NCBI GenBank assembly: GCA_034769895.1
Contig: JAWRYS010001452.1
Location: forward strand, 62,001 to 126,000
Length of the DNA: 64,000 nt
Direction: 5' to 3'
Source of the DNA: Magicicada septendecula
Taxonomy: Eukaryota > Arthropoda > Insecta > Hemiptera > Cicadidae
Part shown: positions 29,933 to 42,310 of the stretch, piece by piece
How positions within the stretch are numbered: position 1 is the stretch's first letter
Layout of the letters: every line of letters begins with the position of its first letter
The notes under the pieces: generated by a model
Told to the model about the DNA's origin: nothing
Databases searched by the model: none
Seen by the model: only the letters and a program-made list of their open reading frames with translations
Translations under genes and position numbers: made by a program

Positions 29933-32900
29933 AAGGTGTTGTACAGACGATTCGCGTCTGGCTTGCGATAGCGTCACTTTCCAAGTAAATGTATTTAACG
30001 GTAATTACCTCGTTAAACGGCCGTTCCCATGGTTACGTGTTTGCTCTCATTGGGTGAGCTCAATATTAGTACATTGTTATCAATTTTCGAATTTCTTTCA
30101 AATCTTCCCATATCTTCGGACTTTCTTCCTCCTCTTATCTTCCTTCTGAGTTAATATCTAAATGCACTGTCATTTATATTTTCTCACAACGATTATTTTG
30201 GTACCCCACAATATTGGGTTTTATCAAGTTTTTTTAAGTTCACAATTAATTTCATACTTACTAATCACATTTCTTTGTTTATATAATTCCTTAATTTAAT
30301 ATTTGGTTTTTAATAATAACTACTATTCATCCTTGATGAATTAGTCACATTGGATTTGTCCATTACATGGTGATTTTTATACAATTAGTAATTGTTTATG
30401 TTTGACCGTTAGGCCTGTTTCACATTTAAGTAGCCATTACTGGATTTTTGTGGCTTCATACACAACATATTTCATTGAGTCCCAAATTGTTATTTTGCAT
30501 TTATAATTAGGTTTAATGTATCTGGATGTGTTTTAATTAGTAACAACTGTGTTATTCAATCTTACTTGCTAATTATTTGCTATTCATTTCCAATATAAAA
30601 TAAAACATCTAGGCCTATGGTCTGTATAACTCTTACAGCCATATCCATTTCATAACTAACAGTTTATATAATTCATTATTTCTTATTTGTTGTTCTGGTG
30701 CTAAACAATCTCACCTCTATTGAACTTTTTCCATTAAACTCACCTTATAACATGGGTATTGGATACAAACTTATTTTCTAATGCTTTTTTCTCTCCCTTC
30801 CATATTAACACCATCTAATTACTTTTCTTTGTGAAACACACCTTTAAACTTTTACAATACATTTTTAAGTTATAACAATATTCTTTACTAGTCATCACAG
30901 TGAATATCACTACTTAGTGTTCATTATTCACTGATTAAATGTTCTATCCTAAATACTATTCATTGCAACTTGTTAAATGTTATTGTTCACTCTTAAAATT
31001 AAAACATATTGTTCACTCTTAAAACTAAAACATAAGTAATTTTACTAAGTCTTTACCTTAGCCTACTCTCCTCTTACTATTTGTATGATAGACAATATTT
31101 GTATTTATTTTTCACTAGCACTTTCTTAAATTATTTAGTGTTCATTATAATTTATTTAGTGTTTCTTTAGTATTATATCACTCTAGTATAAATCACTTTC
31201 ACTAATTCAACTTCCATTTATTTCTCATCATTTTATTCTCTTTCTCTACACACTATCTATATAACATTATTAATATTGTGTCTTTCTTAGTTAACAAATT
31301 ACATATATCCCAAACTCTTTTGGTTAGTGTATTTTTATACATTGTTTCATATTACTGACGGTTCATAATTGTCATTTTATCAATACTAACATTCATTAAT
31401 AGTTTTGGTTCTTAACCGAATTTCATTGTCTTTATTACTTTGGGTTACATTATTTCTCCCTTTTCTGTTTTTCATTACTTGTCTAGTTTTCTTGATGCGT
31501 TTCATCTTGTTTTCTTCCTCATGGGTTTGTTCTCTCTTGGTTTTCATTCTTCTTCTCCTTCCTTCGTCTTGTTTTCTTTACTTTGATTTCTTAGCTGGTT
31601 TCTCAACTGGTTTCTCAATTGGCCAATCTCTGGGGTTGGGTCAATGTCGTTTGTCTGTCAGTCTATCATTTTAGTTTCTTTGTTAATCACTTTCAGTTTA
31701 TTACACCTCCTCCTTCCATGATAATTACCTTTTATTTATTTTTTACTATCCACATAATTTATTTATTCAAACATAATATAATTTAGCATTTTTTATACAT
31801 ACTTATTGTTATCAAAATTTATCTGAATTTGGTGATGTTATATAATGCTCTCCCACCAAAATTGATCATTTTATAAAACGTGATTCTAAGTTTGATGAAA
31901 TTATCAATTGTATCGTATCATTTTCTTTTTAAACTCTCCTGCTTCTCACTCGATATTTTATGCTTAATTCTGTATCTTTTATTTCCTTTCTCCTGATTCT
32001 TTTCTTCGTCATTTTTTCTTATTGCGAACTGGCTTATTGATTTTATATTATAAATTATTCCCTATAACTCTTATTTTCCCTAACTATCTTCACTCTGTAG
32101 TTGCAATCGACTCGGATGGGCTCTATTGGCTTACCTAACTCCGTCGTTCAAAACTACTCTTATTCTGAGATCAGGGGAACATCATCCCTGCTCAGTAAAA
32201 TGATTGCTGGACTTATTCAACAGTCAATCTCAATTAATGAATCTTAAATATAGTCATCTCGTGACTCAACATAATAATAATAATCATAACATTTGTTGGG
32301 AATCTTTTACCTTTGTACTTCATTATTGCTCAGTTCGAGTCATATATTTTTTCATCTTTCTTTAGAGATACTACTTGATAATACTTGAAGCATTGCTTTT
32401 TATTGATACAATTCACATTTTTATTCATTTTTAATTACTTTTCGTTTCATCTCAATTCATATTACAACTCTTAGAATGTTTGTTTTATTTATTTCGTTTT
32501 TTGATCATTGGTTTTCATAATCTTACTTCCATTTCTTTCTAAATAGTATTGGAAGTTGGTCATTTTGATTGATAGTATTTTTTTTTCATAACTTTTTAAA
32601 TATCCTAGTAAGTTAGTGTTTCTTACTAGTTGGAAATGTTTTTAGCTTATTCCTTTATAGTATGTTTTGCTTTTTTGTGCCTTACATTTTGGCTAAAGAT
32701 TATTGTAACTTAATCTTATTTTGTTAGGAATGTTTTGTAACTTCACTCCATTATTATTAATTTTTATTCAAAGATTATAGTAAGTTATTGTTTTTTACTT
32801 TATGTGGATTCTTGGTAATTTTATTTCTCCCTTTTTTATGATTGGTCTAAAATATTCTCGAATTATCTGTGTAAGCTGTCCTTACATAACTTTTTTGAAT

Positions 32901-33020
32901 TTTGAAATTCATTTTTTATATATATTTTTTCATTATTATTTATCAGTAAACTTTCTTGCTGAGATTATTCTTCCTTTTTATTCCAACTTACTTGGTGGGC
33001 CTTTTTAAATTGAATTCTTT

Positions 33021-33218
33021 TCAATTAAGTTTGATCGTCATAGTACTTTTTAAACTACTTAGGTAGGTTATCATGAAATCAGTCCCCTTTTCCTCGGCGT
33101 TTATCTTCACTTGGTTTACCCATGGTCCATCATTTCCTCTGCATTTGTGGTTCGGATAACCTTGGTGTATAGAACTATTTTCTTCCTTGTTATATAGGTT
33201 TCTTCTGTTTTGTACCAT
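33021..33218 (-). CDS. ORF3, unit 6
   Basis: Same protein as unit 1. Confidence 0.25.
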   Translation of the reverse strand: MVQNRRNLYNKEENSSIHQGYPNHKCRGNDGPWVNQVKINAEEKGTDFMITYLSSLKSTMTIKLN

Positions 33219-33979
33219 GATTCTTCTAATATCATATGTTCAGTGGTAACCATGACTGCTTCCCTCATTTTATTACGTGTTTCTTTATTCAGCATTTCTA
33301 TTTCTAGTATACTCAAGTGTGTTAGATACCTTCTTGATTTGTGACACCCTATCTTGTTGTGAGTCCTGTCAATTTTGTGTGATTTCCATTTTCTTATTGA
33401 TTTGTTGAAGTTTTCCTCTGCTGGTTGGTTGTGAATTCCTTCTATAATTTCTTTCAAGGTCCTCCTACAATCTTTATATCTCATTAATTTGCTTTGGTCG
33501 GTAAGGGGTAAATTGAACACATCAATTAGTCCGTTCTTCATCATCTCCACTTCTTCTCTTGTTTTTAGTAGTTTCTTTTTATATATTTTTCCTATTTCCT
33601 TTGTTTTCTTGATCTTCTTAATTATTCGGTTCTTCTTTACTCTTCTCAGGTTGGTTTTTGTGTGCTTAATTTTCTCATTGTTTTTGTTATCTTTATTCCC
33701 AGAAAACAATACACCTTTGTCTTCTTTATTCTTCATTTCTCCATTGATACCGTCAGAAGTGTTGTATAGTGTTTCATTCAATTGTGTGAAACCACTATCT
33801 ACTGTTTCATCAAGTTGATCTGCTGGGTATCTTGTCTCTTCCCATTTTTTATTCATCTCCGTTTTTGTCTGGTTGCTTTCTTTACGACATCCTTTGAAAA
33901 TTAGTCTTATTTTCTGCTTCATTTCTTCTTTATTTTTCTCGTGGTCCTTCTCCAGCTGTTCCCTCAATTCTTCCTTCAA
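33116..33979 (-). CDS. ORF2, unit 6
   Basis: Intact and the same protein as unit 5, with K23. Confidence 0.45.
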   Translation of the reverse strand: MKEELREQLEKDHEKNKEEMKQKIRLIFKGCRKESNQTKTEMNKKWEETRYPADQLDETVDSGFTQLNETLYNTSDGINGEMKNKEDKGVLFSGNKDNKNNEKIKHTKTNLRRVKKNRIIKKIKKTKEIGKIYKKKLLKTREEVEMMKNGLIDVFNLPLTDQSKLMRYKDCRRTLKEIIEGIHNQPAEENFNKSIRKWKSHKIDRTHNKIGCHKSRRYLTHLSILEIEMLNKETRNKMREAVMVTTEHMILEESWYKTEETYITRKKIVLYTKVIRTTNAEEMMDHG

Positions 33980-34392
33980 TTCTTCGTTTCTTTGCTGAAT
34001 TTCCTCATCAATCGTTGTTGTAATGTTTCATTATTCTTGTTAATGGTTTGTCTCAATTCTTCCTTCTGTTTCTGAAAATTGTCCTCCTGTTTTTTAAAAT
34101 TTTCACTTGTTTCTTCCTTCTGTTTCTGAAAATTTTCGTTTGTTTCTTTCTTCATTCCGTCAAATTTATTGGTCATATTATTCATCATCTCCATTAATTT
34201 TAGTATGTTCGGGTCTCCTCTAACTTCTCCCTTGTCGCCCGCCTGTAATTCCATTTCTTCGTCTTGTGTTGGTTCTGTTGTGGTTATTGTTGTCTCCACT
34301 TCTTCAATCGGTGCTCCTTCCTCTTCTTCCCCTCTATTTTCTTCCATCTCCTTCTCCTTTGCCAACTTCTATCCTAAATCTCTTGTGTGCAT
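33976..34392 (-). pseudogene. ORF1, unit 6, broken by a nonsense change at codon 8
   Basis: A single base change turns the AAG of K8 into TAG. The rest of the frame is open, and the next in-frame ATG is codon 16, which would leave 123 residues with the coiled coil intact. It is the only ORF1 copy here with a stop. Confidence 0.6.
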
Positions 34393-34439
34393 CCTGATCT
34401 CCTTTCGTGACCGCCGCTAGAACTTCGTATCTTCCTTTT

Positions 34440-34462
34440 TTCAAGCCCCATGTTGGGCGCCA
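34440..34462 (-). other. tRNA-Lys PBS, unit 6
   Basis: Unchanged from unit 1. Confidence 0.8.
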
Positions 34463-35492
34463 ATTTATAACCTACCGTTCGCGAATGTCCTGCCTACTTC
34501 AAGCCCCGCGATGGAAGCCAATTTATAACCAAACTCGTGTCTCGTGTCCCCTCGTATACCTCTGTAAAATATAACAGTGTGTCTGCGTGCGAAAATGTGT
34601 CTGTGTTTCTTACCACTGTGTCCTCGTACGGCGATGTACTTCACGATGTTTGGGCCCGTAGCGAACGTACTGGGGACCAGGTATCGTGGTTCCCGATTTG
34701 AGTTTCAAACGTAGTGGATTATCTCCGGGTGGCGCCAAATTGTTTATAGAAAACAATTAAAATGGTTTGCTTATCAATGTTCTATTTGAACGAGGCGACG
34801 AATTCAATCTGTCCCGCCCTTTCTCAATTTCGTGTCAATCGAGATAGCGGTTGCTGGATTCGCTACTTGAGCGCTCGCCGTCGCATTGGAAACCTTCACT
34901 ATACATTATATTTTTAAACATACACTTTGCTAATAGAAATAAGACACGAGTTAACACACACAGTATAAATTTATTATTAATTGGAAGTTAGTATTTTATA
35001 GACACAAGTTGTAATTAGTTTGTTCATATATAATTCTGCACCGGATAATTCTTTATAAGACTCTTACTCAAGGTTAAACGATTGACTTTTGAATACAAAT
35101 AAACAGTAATGGCGATTTATTTCGCCGATCAACAAATATTTTGGTCGACGTTTGTGGGTTGTTTGGATCACGTTAAAAGGTTCAGATGCAGTTACAACAT
35201 TAAAAATACACAACCTTACAATGTTTTTTCCTTATGTAGGATAATGTGTAGTGGTAATTGTTTTGTTTAAGTGTCATACAAGATGTTTATAAGTCGTACA
35301 TAAATATGAGTTTAGTTCTATAGTTAACAAAATTTTCAGTGATATAATTTTATGGATCAATCCTTGTAAGAGAATAAAAATGATTTATTGGTATTCAAAA
35401 TACATTGAGAAATGGTCAAAGTGCGTTTATTTTTTGGAAGTTGAAATAATTTAACTGATACTTAACAGCCTTTCAGTACGGTATTATTCGGG

Positions 35493-35702
35493 ATGAAGAG
35501 AAGGAAGGATTATGGCTTCAATATTGTTCCTGTGTACTTTATTCGAGCTTCGGCATCTTTTTCACAGTGGGTTGGACTTATTTGGATATTTCATATTGAG
35601 TTAAACGTCTTCTCCCTCTGGAAATGGTATTCTGCATCCATCAGGCTTCTGTACTCTCAATTTCTACACTTTGTTTTACTTCTAAGATGTCTCAAACGTT
35701 AA
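35493..35702 (+). CDS. Antisense 69-codon ORF, unit 7
   Basis: No coding difference from unit 1. A G-to-T change about 20 bases upstream is shared with units 8 and 9. Confidence 0.3.
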   Translation: MKRRKDYGFNIVPVYFIRASASFSQWVGLIWIFHIELNVFSLWKWYSASIRLLYSQFLHFVLLLRCLKR

Positions 35703-38700
35703 AAGGTGTTGTACAGACGATTCGCGTCTGGCTTGCGATAGCGTCACTTTCCAAGTAAATGTATTTAACGGTAATTACCTCGTTAAACGGCCGTTCCCAT
35801 GGTTACGTGTTTGCTCTCATTGGGTGAGCTCAATATTAGTACATTGTTATCAATTTTCGAATTTCTTTCAAATCTTCCCATATCTTCGGACTTTCTTCCT
35901 CCTCTTATCTTCCTTCTGAGTTAATATCTAAATGCACTGTCATTTATATTTTCTCACAACGATTATTTTGGTACCCCACAATATTGGGTTTTATCAAGTT
36001 TTTTTAAGTTCACAATTAATTTCATACTTACTAATCACATTTCTTTGTTTATATAATTCCTTAATTTAATATTTGGTTTTTAATAATAACTACTATTCAT
36101 CCTTGATGAATTAGTCACATTGGATTTGTCCATTACATGGTGATTTTTATACAATTAGTAATTGTTTATGTTTGACCGTAGGGCCTGTTTCACATTTAAG
36201 TAGCCATTACTGGATTTTTGTGGCTTCATACACAACATATTTCATTGAGTCCCAAATTGTTATTTTGCATTTATAATTAGGTTTAATGTATCTGGATGTG
36301 TTTTAATTAGTAACAACTGTGTTATTCAATCTTACTTGCTAATTATTTGCTATTCATTTCCAATATAAAATAAAACATCTAGGCCTATGGTCTGTATAAC
36401 TCTTACAGCCATATCCATTTCATAACTAACAGTTTATATAATTCATTATTTCTTATTTGTTGTTCTGGTGCTAAACAATCTCACCTCTATTGAACTTTTT
36501 CCATTAAACTCACCTTATAACATGGGTATTGGATACAAACTTATTTTCTAATGCTTTTTTCTCTCCCTTCCATATTAACACCATCTAATTACTTTTCTTT
36601 GTGAAACACACCTTTAAACTTTTACAATACATTTTTAAGTTATAACAATATTCTTTACTAGTCATCACAGTGAATATCACTACTTAGTGTTCATTATTCA
36701 CTGATTAAATGTTCTATCCTAAATACTATTCATTGCAACTTGTTAAATGTTATTGTTCACTCTTAAAATTAAAACATATTGTTCACTCTTAAAACTAAAA
36801 CATAAGTAATTTTACTAAGTCTTTACCTTAGCCTACTCTCCTCTTACTATTTGTATGATAGACAATATTTGTATTTATTTTTCACTAGCACTTTCTTAAA
36901 TTATTTAGTGTTCATTATAATTTATTTAGTGTTTCTTTAGTATTATATCACTCTAGTATAAATCACTTTCACTAATTCAACTTCCATTTATTTCTCATCA
37001 TTTTATTCTCTTTCTCTACACACTATCTATATAACATTATTAATATTGTGTCTTTCTTAGTTAACAAATTACATATATCCCTAACTCTTTTGGTTAGTGT
37101 ATTTTTATACATTGTTTCATATTACTGACGGTTCATAATTGTCATTTTATCAATACTAACATTCATTAATAGTTTTGGTTCTTAACCGAATTTCATTGTC
37201 TTTATTACTTTGGGTTACATTATTTCTCCCTTTTCTGTTTTTCATTACTTGTCTAGTTTTCTTGATGCGTTTCATCTTGTTTTCTTCCTCATGGGTTTGT
37301 TCTCTCTTGGTTTTCATTCTTCTTCTCCTTCCTTCGTCTTGTTTTCTTTACTTTGATTTCTTAGCTGGTTTCTCAACTGGTTTCTCAATTGGCCAATCTC
37401 TGGGGTTGGGTCAATGTCGTTTGTCTGTCAGTCTATCATTTTAGTTTCTTTGTTAATCACTTTCAGTTTATTACACCTCCTTCTTCCATGATAATTACCT
37501 TTTATTTATTTTTTACTATCCACATAATTTATTTATTCAAACATAATATCATTTAGCATTTTTTATACATACTTATTGTTATCAAAATTTATCTGAATTT
37601 GGTGATGTTATATAATGCTCTCCCACCAAAATTGATCATTTTATAAAACGTGATTCTAAGTTTGATGAAATTATCAATTGTATCGTATCATTTTCTTCTT
37701 AAACTCTCCTGCTTCTCACTCGATTTTTTATGCTTAATTCTGTATCTTTTATTTCCTTTCTCCTGATTCTTTTCTTCGTCATTTTTTCTTATTGCGAACT
37801 GGCTTATTGATTTTATATTATAAATTATTCCCTATAAATCTTATTTTCCCTAACTATCTTTACTCTGTAGTTGCAATCGATTCGGATGGGCTCTATTGGC
37901 TTACCTAACTCCGTCGTTCAAAACTACTCTTATTCTGAGATCAGGGGAACATCATCCCTGCTCAGTAAAATGATTGCTGGACTTATTCAACAGTCAATCT
38001 CAATTAATGAATCTTAAATATAGTCATCTCGTGACTCAACATAATAATAATAATCATAACATTTGTTGGGAATCTTTTACCTTTGTACTTCATTATTGCT
38101 CAGTTCGAGTCATATATTTTTTCATCTTTCTTTATAGATACTACTTGATAATACTTGAAGCATTGCTTTTTATTGATACAATTCACATTTTTATTCATTT
38201 TTAATTACTTTTCGTTTCATCTCAATTCATATTACAACTCTTAGAATGTTTGTTTTATTTATTTCGTTTTTTGATCATTGGTTTTCTTAATCTTACTTCC
38301 ATTTCTTTCTAAATAGTATTGGAAGTTGGTCATTTTGATTGATAGTATTTTTTTTTCATAACTTTTTAAATATCCTAGTAAGTTAGTGTTTCTTACTAGT
38401 TGGGAATGTTTTTAGCTTATTCCTTTATAGTATGTTTTGCTTTTTTGTGCCTTACATTTTGGCTAAAGATTATTGTAACTTAATCTTATTTTGTTAGGAA
38501 TGTTTTGTAACTTCACTCCATTATTATTAATTTTTATTCAAAGATTATAGTAAGTTATTGTTTTTTACTTTATGTGGATTCTTGGTAATTTTATTTCTCC
38601 CTTTTTTATGATTGGTCTAAAATATTCTCGAATTATCTGTGTAAGCTGTCCTTACATAACTTTTTGAATTTTGAAATTCATTTTTTATATATATTTTTTC

Positions 38701-38789
38701 ATTATTATTTATCAGTAAACTTTCTTGCTGAGATTATTCTTCCTTTTTATTCCAACTAACTTGGTGGGCCTTTTTAAATTGAATTCTTT

Positions 38790-38987
38790 TCAATTAAGTT
38801 TGATCGTCATAGAACTTTTTAAACTACTTAGGTAGGTTATCATGAAATCAGTCCCCTTTTCCTCGGCGTTTATCTTCACTTGGTTTACCCATGGTCCATC
38901 ATTTCCTCTGCATTTGTGGTTCGGATAACCTTGGTGTATAGAACTATTTTCTTCCTTGTTATATAGGTTTCTTCTGTTTTGTACCAT
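38790..38987 (-). CDS. ORF3, unit 7
   Basis: T59S, shared only with unit 8. Confidence 0.25.
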   Translation of the reverse strand: MVQNRRNLYNKEENSSIHQGYPNHKCRGNDGPWVNQVKINAEEKGTDFMITYLSSLKSSMTIKLN

Positions 38988-39748
38988 GATTCTTCTAATA
39001 TCATATGTTCAGTGGTAACCATGACTGCTTCCCTCATTTTATTACGTGTTTCTTTATTCAGCATTTCTATTTCTAGTATACTCAAGTGTGTTAGATACCT
39101 TCTTGATTTGTGACACCCTATCTTGTTGTGAGTCCTGTCAATTTTGTGTGATTTCCATTTTCTTATTGATTTGTTGAAGTTTTCCTCTGCTGGTTGGTTG
39201 TGAATTCCTCCTATAATTTCTTTCAAGGTCCTCCTACAATCTTTATATCTCATTAATTTGCTTTGGTCGGTAAGGGGTAAATTGAACACATCAATTAGTC
39301 CGTTCTTCATCATCTCCACTTCTTCTCTTGTTTTTAGTAGTTTCTTTTTATATATTTTTCCTATTTCCTTTGTTTTCTTGATCTTCTTAATTATTCGGTT
39401 CTTCTTTACTCTTCTCAGGTTGGTTTTTGTGTGCTTAATTTTCTCATTGTTTTTGTTATCTTTATTCCCAGAAAACAATACACCTTTGTCTTCTTTATTC
39501 TTCATTTCTCCATTGATACCGTCAGAAGTGTTGTATAGTGTTTCATTCAATTGTGTGAAACCACTATCTACTGTTTCATCAAGTTGATCTGCTGGGTATC
39601 TTGTCTCTTCCCATTTTTTATTCATCTCCGTTTTTGTCTGGTTGCTTTCTTTACGACATCCTTTGAAAATTAGTCTTATTTGCTGCTTTATTTCTTCTTT
39701 ATTTTTCTCGTGGTCCTTCTCCAGCTGTTCCCTCAATTCTTCCTTCAA
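38885..39748 (-). CDS. ORF2, unit 7
   Basis: Intact, with M20I and E180G, both shared only with unit 8. M20I removes the first ATG of this frame. Confidence 0.42.
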   Translation of the reverse strand: MKEELREQLEKDHEKNKEEIKQQIRLIFKGCRKESNQTKTEMNKKWEETRYPADQLDETVDSGFTQLNETLYNTSDGINGEMKNKEDKGVLFSGNKDNKNNEKIKHTKTNLRRVKKNRIIKKIKKTKEIGKIYKKKLLKTREEVEMMKNGLIDVFNLPLTDQSKLMRYKDCRRTLKEIIGGIHNQPAEENFNKSIRKWKSHKIDRTHNKIGCHKSRRYLTHLSILEIEMLNKETRNKMREAVMVTTEHMILEESWYKTEETYITRKKIVLYTKVIRTTNAEEMMDHG

Positions 39749-40161
39749 TTCTTCGTTTCTTTGCTGAATTTCCTCATCAATCGTTGTTGTAATGTTTCAT
39801 TATTCTTGTTAATGGTTTGTCTCAATTCTTCCTTCTGTTTCTGAAAATTGTCCTCCTGTTTTTTAAAATTTTCACTTGTTTCTTCCTTCTGTTTCTGAAA
39901 ATTTTCGTTTGTTTCTTTCTTCATTCCGTCAAATTTATTGGTCATATTATTCATCATCTCCATTAATTTTAGTATGTTCGGGTCTCCTCTAACTTCTCCC
40001 TTGTCGCCCGCCTGTAATTCCATTTCTTCGTCTTGTGTTGGTTCTGTTGTGGTTATTGTTGTCTCCACTTCTTCAATCGGTGCTCCTTCCTCTTCTTCCC
40101 CTCTATTTTCTTCCATCTCTTTCTCCTTTGCCAACTTCTTTCCTAAATCTCTTGTGTGCAT
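39745..40161 (-). CDS. ORF1, unit 7
   Basis: Intact and of unit 1 sequence, plus one silent change (AAG to AAA at K14) shared only with unit 8. Confidence 0.55.
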   Translation of the reverse strand: MHTRDLGKKLAKEKEMEENRGEEEEGAPIEEVETTITTTEPTQDEEMELQAGDKGEVRGDPNILKLMEMMNNMTNKFDGMKKETNENFQKQKEETSENFKKQEDNFQKQKEELRQTINKNNETLQQRLMRKFSKETKN

Positions 40162-40208
40162 CCTGATCTCCTTTCGTGACCGCCGCTAGAACTTCGTATC
40201 TTCCTTTT

Positions 40209-40231
40209 TTCAAGCCCCATGTTGGGCGCCA
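40209..40231 (-). other. tRNA-Lys PBS, unit 7
   Basis: Unchanged from unit 1. Confidence 0.8.
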
Positions 40232-41261
40232 ATTTATAACCTACCGTTCGCGAATGTCCTGCCTACTTCAAGCCCCGCGATGGAAGCCAATTTATAACCA
40301 AACTCGTGTCTCGTGTCCCCTCGTATACCTCTGTAAAATATAACAGTGTGTCTGCGTGCGAAAATGTGTCTGTGTTTCTTACCACTGCGTCCTCGTACGG
40401 CGATGTACTTCACGATGTTTGGGCCCGTAGCGAACGTACTGGGGACCAGGTATCGTGGTTCCCGATTTGAGTTTCAAACGTAGTGGATTATCTCCGGGTG
40501 GCGCCAAATTGTTTATAGAAAACAATTAAAATGGTTTGCTTATCAATGTTCTATTTGAACGAGGCGACGAATTCAATCTGTCCCGCCCTTTCTCAATTTC
40601 GTGTCAATCGAGATAGCGGTTGCTGGATTCGCTACTTGAGCGCTCGCCGTCGCATTGGAAACCTTCACTATACATTATATTTTTAAACATACACTTTGCT
40701 AATAGAAATAAGACACGAGTTAACACACACAGTATAAATTTATTATTAATTGGAAGTTAGTATTTTATAGACACAAGTTGTAATTAGTTTGTTCATATAT
40801 AATTCTGCAACGGATAATTCTTTATAAGACTCTTACTCAAGGTTAAACGATTGACTTTTGAATACAAATAAACAGTAATGGCGATTTATTTCGCCGATCA
40901 ACAAATATTTTGGTCGACGTTTGTGGGTTGTTTGGATCACGTTAAAAGGTTCAGATGCAGTTACAACATTAAAAATACACAACCTTACAATATTTTTTCC
41001 TTATGTAGGATAATGTGTAGTGGTAATTGTTTTGTTTAAGTGTCATACAAGATGTTTATAAGTCGTACATAAATATGAGTTTAGTTCTATAGTTAACAAA
41101 ATTTTCAGTGATATAATTTTATGGATCAATCCTTGTAAGAGAATAAAAATGATTTAGTGGTATTCAAAATACATTGAGAAATGGTCAAAGTGCGTTTATT
41201 TTTTGGAAGTTGAAATAATTTAACTGATACTTAACAGCCTTTCAGTACTGTATTATTCGGG

Positions 41262-41471
41262 ATGAAGAGAAGGAAGGATTATGGCTTCAATATTGTTCCT
41301 GTGTACTTTATTCGAGCTTCGGCATCTTTTTCACAGTGGGTTGGACTTATTTGGATATTTCATATTGAGTTAAACGTCTTCTCCCTCTGGAAATGGTATT
41401 CTGCATCCATCAGGCTTCTGTACTCTCAATTTCTACACTTTGTTTTACTTCTAAGATGTCTCAAACGTTAA
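41262..41471 (+). CDS. Antisense 69-codon ORF, unit 8
   Basis: Coding part as in unit 1; two upstream changes (near 41241 and 41249) are shared with unit 9. Confidence 0.3.
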   Translation: MKRRKDYGFNIVPVYFIRASASFSQWVGLIWIFHIELNVFSLWKWYSASIRLLYSQFLHFVLLLRCLKR

Positions 41472-42300
41472 AAGGTGTTGTACAGACGATTCGCGTCTGG
41501 CTTGCGATAGCGTCACTTTCCAAGTAAATGTATTTAACGGTAATTACCTCGTTAAACGGCCGTTCCCATGGTTACGTGTTTGCTCTCATTGGGTGAGCTC
41601 AATATTAGTACATTGTTATCAATTTTCGAATTTCTTTCAAATCTTCCCATATCTTCGGACTTTCTTCCTCCTCTTATCTTCCTTCTGAGTTAATATCTAA
41701 ATGCACTGTCATTTATATTTTCTCACAACGATTATTTTGGTACCCCACAATATTGGGTTTTATCAAGTTTTTTTAAGTGCACAATTAATTTCATACTTAC
41801 TAATCACATTTCTTTGTTTATATAATTCCTTAATTTAATATTTGGATTTTAATAATAACTACTATTCATCCTTGATGAATTAGTCACATTGGATTTGTCC
41901 ATTACATGGTGATTTTTATACAATTAGTAATTGTTTATGTTTGACCGTTAGGCCTGTTTCACATTTAAGTAGCCATTACTGGATTTTTGTGGCTTCATAC
42001 ACAACATATTTCATTGAGTCCCAAATTGTTATTTTGCATTTATAATTAGGTTTAATGTATCTGGATGTGTTTTAATTAGTAACAACTGTGTTATTCAATC
42101 TTACTTGCTAATTATTTGCTATTCATTACCAATATAAAATAAAACATCTAGGCCTATGGTCTGTATAACTCTTACAGCCATATCCATTTCATAACTAACA
42201 GTTTATATAATTCATTATTTCTTATTTGCTGTTCTGGTGCTAAACAATCTCACCTCTATTGAACTTTTTCCATTAAACTCACCTTATAACATGGGTATTG

Positions 42301-42310
42301 AATTAATGTT
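42301..42310. other. 10-bp insertion marking units 8-10
   Basis: AATTAATGTT is present between bases that are adjacent in units 1-7 and 11. Same insertion at 48080-48089 and 53657-53666. Useful as a lineage marker. Confidence 0.85.

Larger units (their letters stand above)
28836..34605 (-). repeat. Tandem array unit 6 (5770 bp)
   Basis: Gene-free A-rich stretch at 29933-33020, gag-like frames at 33021-34392, PBS region at 34440-34530. The only unit whose ORF1 is broken by a stop codon. Shares changes near 29617 and 31581 with unit 7. Confidence 0.97.
34606..40374 (-). repeat. Tandem array unit 7 (5769 bp)
   Basis: Gene-free A-rich stretch at 35703-38789, gag-like frames at 38790-40161, PBS region at 40209-40299. 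Its left part groups with unit 6, and its right part (from about 38.66 kb) matches unit 8 at every diagnostic site I checked. Confidence 0.97.
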
